Of a stretch of DNA of 64,000 bases, positions 47,324-58,855 are shown piece by piece (the first letter of the stretch is position 1; the number at the start of each line of letters is the position of its first letter). The stretch is taken from contig NZ_CP091716.1 in NCBI RefSeq assembly GCF_022009635.1, positions 573,001 through 637,000 on the forward strand, given 5' to 3'. Below the pieces are notes generated by a model. It was given only the letters and a program-made list of their open reading frames with translations, was not told the DNA's origin and did not search any database. This DNA is from Variovorax paradoxus. GTDB taxonomy: Bacteria; Pseudomonadota; Gammaproteobacteria; Burkholderiales; Burkholderiaceae_C. The position numbers were made by a program, and so were the translations under genes.

Positions 47324-48624
47324 ACCGCATCGCGACGGACAGATGCGACGTGCTGGTCGTCGGTGCCGGACCGGCCGGCATGGCGGCGGCGGTGGCGGCC
47401 GCGCCGAGCGGCGCATCCATCGTCGTGATCGACGACAACCCCGCGCCCGGCGGACAGATCTGGCGCGACGGCCCCGGCGCCGCGCTGCCGCCGGCGGCGC
47501 GCAAGTGGCGCGAAGCGCTCGCCGCGCACGCCAACATCCGCGTGCGCAGCGGCACGCGCATCGTCGCCATCTCCGCGCCCGGCGAACTGCTGCTCGAAGA
47601 CGCCGACGGCGCGACGCGCATGGCGTGGCGCAAGCTCGTTCTGTGCACCGGCGCGCGCGAATTGCTGCTGCCCTTCCCCGGTTGGACGCTGCCCGGCGTG
47701 ACGGGCGCGGGCGGCCTGCAGGCGCTGGTCAAGGCGGGCATGCCGGTCGATGGCGAACGCATCGTCATCGCGGGCAGCGGGCCGCTGCTTCTTGCTGCTG
47801 CCGCGACCGCGCGCGCGGCGGGCGCGAAGGTGCTGCGCATCGCGGAGCAGGCATCGTTCGCATCGGTCGCGCGCTTCGGCGCCAGCCTGGCGCGCTGGCC
47901 GGGCAAGGCGGCGCAGGCCGTCGGGCTGGCCGACGGCGGTTACCGCACCTCGTCGCGCATCGTCTCCGTGCACGGCGTGGCGCAGGTCGAGTCGGTCCGG
48001 TTGCTGCAGGGCGGCAAGGAAACCGACATTGCCTGCGACCGCGTGGCCTGCGGCTTCGGCCTCACGCCCAACACGCAGCTCGGGCAGTTGCTCGGCTGCG
48101 CGCTCACGCCCGCAGGCAACGGTGCGCAAGCCTTGTCGGTCGATGCAAGGCAGGCCACCAGCGTCCCCGGCATCTACGCCGCCGGCGAATGCACCGGCTT
48201 CGGCGGCAGCGAGCGCGCGCTGGCGCAGGGCGCCATCGCCGGCCATGCCGCCGTGGGCAACGAGCGCGCGGCGAAAGCCCTAGAAGGCGAGCGCGCCCGC
48301 TGGAATGCCTTCGCGGCGCAGCTGCACCGCAGCTTCGCGCTGGCCGAAGACATCCGGCGCATGCCGCAGGCCGACACGCTCGTCTGCCGCTGCGAAGACG
48401 TTCCTTTTTCCGCATTGGCCGCCTGCTCCGGCTGGACCGACGCCAAGCTGCACCGCCGCTGCGGCATGGGCGCCTGCCAGGGCCGTGTCTGCGGCGATGC
48501 GGCGCAGTTTCTTTTCGGCTGGACGCCGCCCGCGCCGAGGCCGCCGCTGTCGCCGGTCCGCATCGCGACGCTGGCCGGCCTCGTCGAGCCGGACATGGCG
48601 GACCCCGTGGACGCCCGACAATGA
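47320..48624 (+). CDS. NAD/FAD-binding subunit of D-hydroxyproline dehydrogenase (HcnB-like)
   Basis: 434 residues. Rossmann motif VLVVGAGPAGMAAAVAAAP at the start, a second nucleotide site in IVIAGSGPLLLAAAAT, then a C-terminal BFD-like [2Fe-2S] region with Cys in LVCRCEDV and CGMGACQGRVCG. Pairs with the two upstream subunits. Stop and regulator start overlap. Confidence 0.88.
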   Translation: MNRIATDRCDVLVVGAGPAGMAAAVAAAPSGASIVVIDDNPAPGGQIWRDGPGAALPPAARKWREALAAHANIRVRSGTRIVAISAPGELLLEDADGATRMAWRKLVLCTGARELLLPFPGWTLPGVTGAGGLQALVKAGMPVDGERIVIAGSGPLLLAAAATARAAGAKVLRIAEQASFASVARFGASLARWPGKAAQAVGLADGGYRTSSRIVSVHGVAQVESVRLLQGGKETDIACDRVACGFGLTPNTQLGQLLGCALTPAGNGAQALSVDARQATSVPGIYAAGECTGFGGSERALAQGAIAGHAAVGNERAAKALEGERARWNAFAAQLHRSFALAEDIRRMPQADTLVCRCEDVPFSALAACSGWTDAKLHRRCGMGACQGRVCGDAAQFLFGWTPPAPRPPLSPVRIATLAGLVEPDMADPVDARQ

Positions 48625-49319
48625 CGCCGCAGCATCCGCAGAAGAACACCATGGCCGTCCCGCAGACCGATTCCCGTCCCCCGCCCAAGCGCCGCGCCGC
48701 CGACCTCGCCTACGACGCCATCGAGACGCTGCTGTCCACAGTGCAGCTCGAGCCGGGCAGCCAGATCGCCGAGGCCGACCTGGCCGAGCGCACCGGGCTC
48801 GGCCGCACGCCCGTGCGCGAGGCGCTGATGCGCATGGTGTCGATCGGCCTCATCGTGCAGCAGCCGCGCCGGGGCCTGCTGGTGTCGACCATCGACCTGG
48901 CCGACCACCTCGACGTGATCCAGACGCGGCGCGTGCTCGAGCGGCTGATTGCCGCGTGCTCGGCGCGCCGCGCCACCGCGCAGCAGCGCACGGGCATCGT
49001 GCATTGCGCCGAGATGATGGTCGAGGCCGCGGGCCGTGGCGACCTCAACGACTACATGAAGGCCGACCGCGCGCTCGACCTCGTCAACCACCAGGCGAGC
49101 CACAACGATTCGGCGGTGAAGGCCGTGGTGCCGCTGATCGTGCAGTGCCGGCGCTTCTGGTACGCCTACCAGCACGAGGGCGAGATCGTCGAGGGCGCCA
49201 ACGCGCACCTCGAACTGGCGCAGGGCATCGCCACCGGCGACGAGGCCGCCGCCATCGCCGGCGCCGACCGGCTGATGGACTACCTCGAAGTGTTCGCGCG
49301 CAAGATCATCGACAAGTAG
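48621..49319 (+). CDS. GntR/FadR-type regulator of the hydroxyproline operon
   Basis: 232 residues from ATG at 48621 (four-base overlap; Met at 48651 is possible). Winged helix at about 22-90 (LAERTGLGRTPVREALMRM) and an all-helical FCD effector domain with His ligands (HCAEMM, HQASHND) for a metal and small acid. As last gene of the operon it would control its own expression through the palindrome at 42837-42851. Confidence 0.85.
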   Translation: MTPQHPQKNTMAVPQTDSRPPPKRRAADLAYDAIETLLSTVQLEPGSQIAEADLAERTGLGRTPVREALMRMVSIGLIVQQPRRGLLVSTIDLADHLDVIQTRRVLERLIAACSARRATAQQRTGIVHCAEMMVEAAGRGDLNDYMKADRALDLVNHQASHNDSAVKAVVPLIVQCRRFWYAYQHEGEIVEGANAHLELAQGIATGDEAAAIAGADRLMDYLEVFARKIIDK

Positions 49320-49335
49320 GCCGCCCGACTACCTA

Positions 49336-49557
49336 CTACCCGCCGGCTGCGCGCCGCCGCTGGCGCAGCACCGTCGCGCTCTCGCCGCCCTGGCCCCAGT
49401 TGTCGGGGTCGATCTCGTCGATCAGCACCGTCACGTCTTCGGGCCGCTTGCCCAGCACGTCTTGCAGCAGCTTCGTGGCGCCGGCGATCAGCGCGGCCTT
49501 CTGCTCGCGCGTGGCGGGCTGCTCGCGGCGCGCGAGGCGGATGGTGACGAGGGGCAT
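49336..49557 (-). CDS. 4-oxalocrotonate tautomerase family protein
   Basis: 73 residues. After Met removal Pro1 (PLVTIRLARRE) is the catalytic base; an Arg-rich first strand and the IDPDNWGQGGES end are family features. Its 5' end overlaps the 3' end of the EamA gene by 70 bases in another frame. Confidence 0.88.
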   Translation of the reverse strand: MPLVTIRLARREQPATREQKAALIAGATKLLQDVLGKRPEDVTVLIDEIDPDNWGQGGESATVLRQRRRAAGG

Positions 49558-50456
49558 GAGCGGATTCCTCCAGGGAGCGTGGCTGCGCGATTCTGCCAAG
49601 GCTGCCCGCCGCGCTGCGCGCGCTGGCTCAGCCAGATGCTCGCGATCACGATGCCGATGCCCAGCACTTGCCAGGCCGAGAGGCTCTGCTCCAGCAGCGC
49701 CCAGCCCAGGATCACGGCCGTCACCGGGCTCAGGAAGGCCAGCGGCGCGATCGCCGAGGGCTCCAGCCGGGCCACGCCGCGGAACCACACGATGTAGGTC
49801 AGCGCGGCACCCACCAGGCCCAGCCAGCCGAAGCCGATCCAGTTGTGCGGCGTGAGCGCGGGCAGCGGCGGCTCCAGCAGCAGCGCCACCGGCAACAGCA
49901 ACAGGCCGCCCGCCGTGAGCTGCCACGCCGTGAAAGTCAGAGCCGACACCGGCGGCTGCCAGCGCCGGCTCAGCACCGTGCCGAAGGCCATCGACACGGC
50001 GGCTGCAATGGCCGCGGCGATGCCCACGGCGTCGAGCGCCGCGTTCGGCGTGAGCACCAGCAGCGCGACCCCGCCGATGCCCACCGCCGCCGCCACCACC
50101 GACAGCGCGCGCACCGGCGCGCCCAAAAAGGCGCTGGCCAGGAACACCACCAGCAGCGGCTGCACCGAGGTGATGGTGGCCGCCACCCCGCCCGGCAGCC
50201 GGTAGGCCGCCAGGAACAGCATCGCCCACAGCATCGAGAAATTCAGCGCGCCCAGCACGAAGATGCGGCCCCACCATGCGCGCTCCGGCAGCTTGCGCAC
50301 GATCAGCAGCAACAGCAGGCCGGCCGGCAGCGCGCGCAGCAGCGCCACCGTGAGCGGGTAGTTCGGCGGCAGCAGCTCGGTCGTGACGATGTAGGTGCTG
50401 CCCCAGATCGCGGGCGCTGACGCGGTAAGGAGGACGTCGGTGGTGCGGCTTGTCAT
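49488..50456 (-). CDS. EamA/DMT family transporter
   Basis: 322 residues, ten membrane helices in two EamA halves (AIWGSTYIVTTELLPPN at the start of the first, WQLTAGGLLLLP in the second). Exports small metabolites. The last 35 residues are Ser/Pro/Arg-rich and come from the region shared with the tautomerase gene, so the functional C terminus may be shorter. Divergent from a LysR regulator. Confidence 0.88.
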   Translation of the reverse strand: MTSRTTDVLLTASAPAIWGSTYIVTTELLPPNYPLTVALLRALPAGLLLLLIVRKLPERAWWGRIFVLGALNFSMLWAMLFLAAYRLPGGVAATITSVQPLLVVFLASAFLGAPVRALSVVAAAVGIGGVALLVLTPNAALDAVGIAAAIAAAVSMAFGTVLSRRWQPPVSALTFTAWQLTAGGLLLLPVALLLEPPLPALTPHNWIGFGWLGLVGAALTYIVWFRGVARLEPSAIAPLAFLSPVTAVILGWALLEQSLSAWQVLGIGIVIASIWLSQRAQRGGQPWQNRAATLPGGIRSCPSSPSASRAASSPPRASRRPR

Positions 50457-50547
50457 GGGGCCAATCTATTGAATTGACCGGTAGTTGTGAATGCTCGAAT
50501 AATGAATTGATTCTTTACCTTCAGTCGTCAATTCGATCCGATCCGGC

Positions 50548-51435
50548 ATGGACCATCTCACCGCCCTCAAGGTCTTCCGCACCACTGCCGCCACGGGCAG
50601 CTTCGCCGGTGCGGCGCGGCAGATGGGGCTGTCGGCCGCGGCCGTCAGCAAGAACATCGCGCAATTGGAGGCGCACCTGAAGGTGCGGCTCATCAACCGC
50701 ACCACCCGGCAGATGAGCCTGACCGAGGCCGGCGCCGCGTACCACGAGCGGCTGTCGCGCATCCTCGACGAGCTTTCGGAAGCCGATGCCGCGCTCGCCC
50801 CCATGGGCAGCAGCCCCGGCGGCGTGCTGCGCGTGAGCGCGCCGCTCACGTTCGCGCTCACCTCGCTGTCGCCCGCCATTCCCGAGTTCATGGCCCGCTA
50901 CCCCAACTTGCGGCTGGAGCTGAACCTGCAGGACAGCCGCTCGGACATCATCGGCGAGGGCTACGACCTGGCCATTCGCGGCAGCGACCGGCTCGAAGAT
51001 TCCAGCCTCGTCGCGCGCCGCCTCATGACCATGGACCACGTGCTGTGCGGCGCCCCCGGCTACTTCGCCACCGCCGGCCGCCCCGCGCGGCCCGAAGACC
51101 TGAAGGCCCACGAGTGCGTGCAGTTCACGCTCTCGGGCCATGCGAACAAATGGACCTTCAGCCGCGCTGGCCGCAGCGTGGCGGTGCCCGTCGACGGGCG
51201 CTACAAGGTCAGCTCCAGCATCGCCGTGCGCGACGCGCTGCTCGCAGGCTTCGGCCTGAGCCTGATTCCGCGCATCTACGTCGAGCACGAACTGGCCTCT
51301 GGCCGCCTGCAGGCGGTGCTCGAAGACTGGGAGGCCGACAAGACGCCGGTGTACGCGGTCTATCCCTCGCGTCACCTGGCGGCGAAGACGCGCGTTTTCG
51401 TCGACTTTCTGGCGGAGCGGTTTTCGGGGCGCTGA
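50548..51435 (+). CDS. LysR-type regulator divergent from the EamA exporter
   Basis: 295 residues. Helix-turn-helix (SFAGAARQMGLSAAAVSKNI) and a CrgA-type effector domain. The 91-base divergent region holds GAATTGAC (50471-50478) and GTCAATTC (50527-50534), possible half-sites. Likely controls the exporter and tautomerase. Confidence 0.9.
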   Translation: MDHLTALKVFRTTAATGSFAGAARQMGLSAAAVSKNIAQLEAHLKVRLINRTTRQMSLTEAGAAYHERLSRILDELSEADAALAPMGSSPGGVLRVSAPLTFALTSLSPAIPEFMARYPNLRLELNLQDSRSDIIGEGYDLAIRGSDRLEDSSLVARRLMTMDHVLCGAPGYFATAGRPARPEDLKAHECVQFTLSGHANKWTFSRAGRSVAVPVDGRYKVSSSIAVRDALLAGFGLSLIPRIYVEHELASGRLQAVLEDWEADKTPVYAVYPSRHLAAKTRVFVDFLAERFSGR

Positions 51436-51454
51436 CCGTTCGGGAGCGGCGCGG

Positions 51455-51775
51455 TCAGTCGGCGTCGGGCGCCGGCTCCGGGCCTTCCCAGCCCAGCAAC
51501 TCAGCCAGCCGCTGCACGATCCAGGTGGCCTCGGCCACAGACACGCCGGCCTCGGGTGTGGCGAGCCCGGCGTGGATGCGCCGCAGGATCTCGCTTTCGA
51601 CCGGCACTTCGGTGTGGTGCTGGATCTGCGCGTGGCCCACGAGATGGTTCGCGAGGTCTTCGCAGATCTCGTAGCGCGCGCGCACCACGCCGATCGGCTC
51701 GCTCAGGCGCTGGCGCGCGTCGCTGTAGACAGCGAAGAACGAGGGCGGGATGAAGATCTGGTTGTCGTCGGACAT
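51455..51775 (-). CDS. Conserved-looking hypothetical protein, 106 residues
   Basis: Acidic protein with FIPPSFFAVYSDARQRL near the start and HLVGHAQIQHH in the middle. I do not recognise a domain. No signal or membrane segment. The codon bias is that of a real gene. Stop lies 20 bases from the LysR stop. Confidence 0.65.
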   Translation of the reverse strand: MSDDNQIFIPPSFFAVYSDARQRLSEPIGVVRARYEICEDLANHLVGHAQIQHHTEVPVESEILRRIHAGLATPEAGVSVAEATWIVQRLAELLGWEGPEPAPDAD

Positions 51776-51810
51776 CGCGAGTTGCTCAGGAAGACCGTCG
51801 TCCCAACGAC

Positions 51811-51834
51811 AAAACGCGCCCGGGGGCGCGTTCG
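51811..51834 (-). terminator. Rho-independent terminator
   Basis: Stem AACGCGCCC / GGGCGCGTT with a short loop, followed on the minus strand by TTTTG. Ends the small gene at 51869-52039 on that strand. Confidence 0.75.
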
Positions 51835-51868
51835 TCGTCGTGGCTCCGGGGAGCCGGCGAGGGCTGGA

Positions 51869-52039
51869 TCAGCCGCCCTTCTTGGCGCGCTTGCCAGGGT
51901 TCTTCTTGCTGCGCGTTGCGGTGCCGCGCTCGAGGCTGACCTTCTGGCCGCCACCGGAGCGAGGCACGGTGTAGCCGGGCAGCGGCGTCGGCTTCGGGGT
52001 GGCAACGCGTTCGGCTTCGGTACGGAATGTCTTGGGCAT
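51869..52039 (-). CDS. Small basic protein, 56 residues
   Basis: From ATG at 52039. Lys/Arg/Pro-rich, ending SKKNPGKRAKKGG, no hydrophobic segment. A good terminator follows. Could bind nucleic acid, but there is no known family match. Confidence 0.5.
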   Translation of the reverse strand: MPKTFRTEAERVATPKPTPLPGYTVPRSGGGQKVSLERGTATRSKKNPGKRAKKGG

Positions 52040-52098
52040 GAAAAGCTCGGGTAAAAGTAATGTTCGAACCCGCAATTAGGCCACATCGAGGATTTCAT

Positions 52099-54958
<2,860 letters not shown>

Positions 54959-54984
54959 CGTTCAGCAGCCGGGAAGCGCAAAAA

Positions 54985-55026
54985 ACAAAAGCCTTGCCGG
55001 CGCCCTTCGCGGGGCGCCGCAAGGCC
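54985..55026 (-). terminator. Terminator after infA
   Basis: Long stem (AAGGCCTTGCGGCGCC / GCGCCGGCAAGGCTT, one mismatch region) followed on the minus strand by TTTTGTTTTTTG, just past the infA stop. Confidence 0.88.
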
Positions 55027-55042
55027 TTTCGTCAGTCGCGGA

Positions 55043-55315
55043 TCAGCGGCGGGGTGCGTTGTTGTTGCCGGAGTTGGTCGGCGGCGGGCCGCGACGTTCC
55101 AGGTGACGGAAGGTGATACGGCCCTTGGTCAGGTCGTAGGGCGAGAGTTCGAGCGACACCTTGTCACCCGCCAGGATGCGGATGTGGTGCTTGCGCATCT
55201 TGCCGCCGCTGTAGGCGATCAGCTGATGGCCGTTGTCGAGCGTGACGCGGTAGCGCGAGTCGGGCAGGACTTCGGTCACCGCGCCGTTCATTTCGATCAG
55301 TTCTTCCTTGGGCAT
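55043..55315 (-). CDS. infA: Translation initiation factor IF-1
   Basis: 90 residues. Single S1/OB domain: [46 protein letters not shown]. The Pro/Asn tail after it is longer than in E. coli, as in a second IF-1 copy often seen in Burkholderiales. The downstream dbpA is on the same strand past the terminator. Confidence 0.95.
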   Translation of the reverse strand: MPKEELIEMNGAVTEVLPDSRYRVTLDNGHQLIAYSGGKMRKHHIRILAGDKVSLELSPYDLTKGRITFRHLERRGPPPTNSGNNNAPRR

Positions 55316-55373
55316 GTGTGATTACCTCTGAATCGTTCGATGTGTGTTGGAGATGGAATCGGGCGTAATTGTT

Positions 55374-55622
55374 TCAGGCCGCGCACGGGAGCGCGAGAGG
55401 GGCGCGTTCGCGCACCCAGCAAAGGCCCTGGTCGACGGCATAGCGCACCGCCGCGGCGTGGCTGGCAAAGCGCGGCGTGAAGCGCATCACGCGGTCGTGC
55501 ATGCCGCTGCCGTGGCCGGAGCGGATGGAGACGGAGGCGGCGAAATTGCCGTCGTCCTGGTGTCGGATGAGCGGCGAAACAAGGTACTTGCCCACCGCGA
55601 TACTGTGTTGAATGATGTCCAT
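55374..55622 (-). CDS. Hypothetical protein, 82 residues
   Basis: From ATG at 55622 (MDIIQHSIAVGKYLVSPL). It has a compact alpha/beta look with RVMRFTPRFASHAAAVRYAV, but no family I know. It is 58 bases upstream of infA on the same strand. The frame continues upstream without a site, so the start is uncertain. Confidence 0.55.
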   Translation of the reverse strand: MDIIQHSIAVGKYLVSPLIRHQDDGNFAASVSIRSGHGSGMHDRVMRFTPRFASHAAAVRYAVDQGLCWVRERAPLALPCAA

Positions 55623-55949
55623 GAAGCCTTGGCTCAGCGCGCGGATACAAAGCGCGAAGAGCCTGAAAAATAATTGAAAACGGGCGTGGGCCGGCCGCAA
55701 TGGCGCGGCGAACGCGCTATTCGCTTCAACAGGAACGAAGGCAGTGGTGGCAATCATGGGCGCCCGGTCTGGCGCTCCAACACACTGTGTGAGCCGGCTT
55801 GGGAATGAGAGGCCTGAAGAATCCAAGGACAGTGCAGGTCAGCCGGCGGTATTGACGAAATTCTTCGTCGTGGTATCGAAACGAACCCGACATTATAGCC
55901 CGCAGGGCATGACGAGCGCTTGTCTTAATTGCGGGAGCTTCATGAAAAA
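55623..55949. other. Intergenic region upstream of the 82-residue gene
   Basis: About 330 bases, AT-richer than the neighbours, with overlapping weak frames on both strands. It may carry a leader for a cold-type or growth-linked promoter of the infA cluster; no specific element was identified. Confidence 0.35.
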
Positions 55950-55966
55950 GGCCCCGAAGGGCCGTC
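55945..55966 (-). terminator. Terminator of the MFS gene
   Basis: Read on the minus strand: GGCCC-TTCG-GGGCC followed by TTTTTC, a short stem with a UUCG tetraloop, 20 bases after the MFS stop. Confidence 0.85.
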
Positions 55967-55985
55967 GATCAGGCATTGCAAGCTA

Positions 55986-57227
55986 TCAAAAGCATAGCGA
56001 TGCACGGCCGTTGCAGGCTACCCGAGCCTTGCGTGCCGCCCGCAGAAGCAGCACCAGCCCCACGAGCTGCATCGCCGCGCCCGTCCATCCCACCGCGCTC
56101 ACGCCGAACAGCTCGATGGCCGCGCCGCCCAGCGCCGAGCCGGCCGCGATGCCCAGGTACGTCGCCGAGGCGTTGAGCGACAGCGTCATCGGCGCGCGCT
56201 CCGGCGCCAGCCGGATCAGCCGCACCGCCTGCGCCGGGCCGAAGCCCCAGCCGGCAAAGCCCCACAGTGCCGACAGCCCGACGATCAGCGGCAGCGCCAG
56301 CCCGCGCGGCAGCATCTGCGCCGAGAACGACAGCCCGCCCATGATCAGCACCAGCATCAGCGCGAAACCCTGGGCCGTGCGATGGGCGCCGAAGCGGTCT
56401 GTGGCCCAGCCGCCGGCCGCCGTGCCAAGGGCTGCCGCCACGCCGATGGCGCAGAACACCGCGCTCGCGCCGTCGGCCCCGAAGCCCACCGTGCCCGACA
56501 GGAACAGCGCGATGTAGGTGTAGAAGCTGAAGCCGCCCGTGGCCCACAGCAGGGTGACGAGCAGTGCCGGCAGCACGCCCGGTTCGCGCGCCGCCTCGAA
56601 GGCCGGCGCCTGCTTCCCGGCAACAGGGGCTTGCGCCAGCCCGCGCGGCAAGCCCAGCGCCAGGCCCCAGGTGGCCAGCGCCGCCACCGCCGCGATCAGC
56701 ATGTAGGCCGTGCGCCAGCCGCCCCAGCTCGCGATCCATGCGCCCAGCGGCACCCCGAGCGCCACCGCCACGGTGCCGCCGCCGCTCACGATCGCCAGCG
56801 CCCGGCCGCGCAGCGCCGGCGACACCATCGCGGCCGCCACCGCACTCGCGGTCGGCAGGAACACGCCGGCAGCCAGCCCCAGCGCAACGCGCGCCAGCGC
56901 CAGCTGCGCGAAGCCGTGCGCCATCGACGCGGCCAGCGCCAGCGCCGAGAACGCCGCCAGGCTCGCGACCAGCAGCGGCCTGCGCCCGAAGCGCGCGAAC
57001 AGCGCCGCCATCAGCGGCGAGCCGACGGCATAGCTCAGCGCGAACAGCAGCACCAACTGCCCGGCCCGCGTGGCGCTGACCTGCAGGTCGGCCGCCAGCA
57101 CCGGCAGCAGCCCCGCGACCATGAAGCTTTCGGTGCCGATGGCGAAGGCGCCCAGCGCGAGCCAGCCCAGGCTCAGGGGCAGCCGTTCGGGCTCGGGCAA
57201 TGGCGCGGCGGCGAGGTTCGTTTGCAT
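55986..57227 (-). CDS. MFS transporter (AraJ-like exporter)
   Basis: 413 residues, twelve membrane helices. Loop motif ALFARFGRRPLL between helices 2 and 3, and GWATDRFGAHR at the matching place in the second half. AraJ/PbuE-type drug or sugar exporter. Divergent from a MocR-type regulator with 85 bases between. Confidence 0.9.
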   Translation of the reverse strand: MQTNLAAAPLPEPERLPLSLGWLALGAFAIGTESFMVAGLLPVLAADLQVSATRAGQLVLLFALSYAVGSPLMAALFARFGRRPLLVASLAAFSALALAASMAHGFAQLALARVALGLAAGVFLPTASAVAAAMVSPALRGRALAIVSGGGTVAVALGVPLGAWIASWGGWRTAYMLIAAVAALATWGLALGLPRGLAQAPVAGKQAPAFEAAREPGVLPALLVTLLWATGGFSFYTYIALFLSGTVGFGADGASAVFCAIGVAAALGTAAGGWATDRFGAHRTAQGFALMLVLIMGGLSFSAQMLPRGLALPLIVGLSALWGFAGWGFGPAQAVRLIRLAPERAPMTLSLNASATYLGIAAGSALGGAAIELFGVSAVGWTGAAMQLVGLVLLLRAARKARVACNGRASLCF

Positions 57228-57312
57228 GGATGGCTCCGTTCGAAAAGTGTTCCGAGGCCTTCAGAATAGGTTTGCAATTGGTTCCTCAAAAGAACCACAA
57301 TCGGCGAACTTC

Positions 57313-58770
57313 ATGGAACCACTTTTCGAGCTAGCCATCCGCCTGCCGGGCGCCGGCTCGCGCGACCTGCTGCGCGAGATGCACCGCCAACTGCGCGCCG
57401 CCATCCTCGACGGCCGGCTGCAGCCCGGCGCGCGCCTGCCCGCCACGCGCGCGCTGGCGCAGCGGCTCGGCGTGTCGCGCAACACGGTGCTCGCGGCCTA
57501 CGACCTGCTGCTGAGCGAGGGCTATCTGCTGGCACGCCCCGGCGCCGGCACTTATGTGGCCGACACCCTGCCCGCCTCGCGGCGCGGCCGGCCCGCACGC
57601 GGCTCCATGGCCCGACGCGACCCCCGCCTGGTGCCGCTGCACGTGCCCGGCGCCGATCTCGCGCCGACGCTGCAGCCGCAGGCGTCGCGCGACGACTTCC
57701 GCGTCGGCCTGCCCGACGTGAGCGCCTTCCCCTTCGACATCTGGCGGCGCCTGTCCGACCGCGCGCTGCGCCGCATCGCGCGCCAGACCGCCGACTACGC
57801 CGACCCGCAAGGCCAGGCCGCGTTGCGCGAGGCGATCGCCGGGCATGTGTCGTTCACGCGCGCGGTGGGCTGCGCCGCCGACGACATCGTCGTGACGGCC
57901 GGCGCGCAGCAGGCCTTCGGGCTGCTCGCGCGCATCCTCGTCGTGCCGGGGCGCACGGTGGTCGCGGTCGAGCAGCTGTTCTATCCCTCGCTGCGCGAAG
58001 CCATGCTGGCCGCCGGCGCCAGGGTGGTCACCGTGCCGACCGACGCCGAAGGCCTGTGCGTCGAGCGCATTCCGCCCGAAGCGCGCGTGGTCTGCGTGAC
58101 GCCGTCGCACCAGTTCCCGACCGGCGTCGCGATGTCGCCGCAGCGGCGCGCCGCGCTGCTCGCCTTCGCGCGGGCGCGCAACGCGGTCGTCATCGAGGAC
58201 GACTACGACAGCGAATTCCGCTTCGCCGGCCGCCCGCTCGACGCGTTGCAGACGCTGGACCGCGCCGAGTCGGTCTTCTACGTCGGCACCTTTTCCAAGA
58301 GCCTTTTTCCCGCGCTGCGCCTGGGCTTCGTGGTCGCGCCGCCCTGGGCCCGCGCGGCGCTGGTACGAGCACGCGAACTGGCCGACTGGCACGGCCCGGT
58401 GCTCGGGCAGGAGGCGCTGGCGGCCTTCATCGCCGAAGGGCACCTGGCACGGCACATCCGCAAGATGCGCAAGCTGTACGGCGCGCGGCGCACCGCCCTG
58501 CTCGACGCATTGGCGCGGCACGGCGAAGGCCGGCTCGAGGCCATTCCCTCCAACGCCGGGCTGCACCTGTCGGCCTGGCTGCATGGAAAAACGCGCGCCG
58601 ACGCCGTGGTCGAGCGCGCCGCCGCGGTCGGCATCACGCTGCCGCCACTGTCGCGTTTCGCGCTCGACCCGCAGGCGCCCGACGTGCCCAACGGGCTCGC
58701 GTTCGGCTACGGGCTGATCGGCGAATCGCAGACCGACGGCGCCGTCCGGCGGCTCGTGCAACTGCTCTGA
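57313..58770 (+). CDS. MocR-type GntR/aminotransferase regulator
   Basis: 485 residues. GntR winged helix at 15-85 (LQPGARLPATRALAQRLGVS), then a fold-type I aminotransferase domain with Asp/Tyr in VIEDDYDSEFRFAGRP and the PLP-binding Lys in GTFSKSLFPALRLGF. PdxR-like members sense PLP or a PLP-amino acid adduct. Its divergent partner is the MFS exporter. Confidence 0.92.
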   Translation: MEPLFELAIRLPGAGSRDLLREMHRQLRAAILDGRLQPGARLPATRALAQRLGVSRNTVLAAYDLLLSEGYLLARPGAGTYVADTLPASRRGRPARGSMARRDPRLVPLHVPGADLAPTLQPQASRDDFRVGLPDVSAFPFDIWRRLSDRALRRIARQTADYADPQGQAALREAIAGHVSFTRAVGCAADDIVVTAGAQQAFGLLARILVVPGRTVVAVEQLFYPSLREAMLAAGARVVTVPTDAEGLCVERIPPEARVVCVTPSHQFPTGVAMSPQRRAALLAFARARNAVVIEDDYDSEFRFAGRPLDALQTLDRAESVFYVGTFSKSLFPALRLGFVVAPPWARAALVRARELADWHGPVLGQEALAAFIAEGHLARHIRKMRKLYGARRTALLDALARHGEGRLEAIPSNAGLHLSAWLHGKTRADAVVERAAAVGITLPPLSRFALDPQAPDVPNGLAFGYGLIGESQTDGAVRRLVQLL

Positions 58771-58855
58771 AGCCCGTCCCGCGCAGGTATTCGAGCGCAC
58801 GCAATGGGGTTGCGCTCCTACAGCCGGCCTTCGCGGTGCTGCGCTCAATCGCGCC

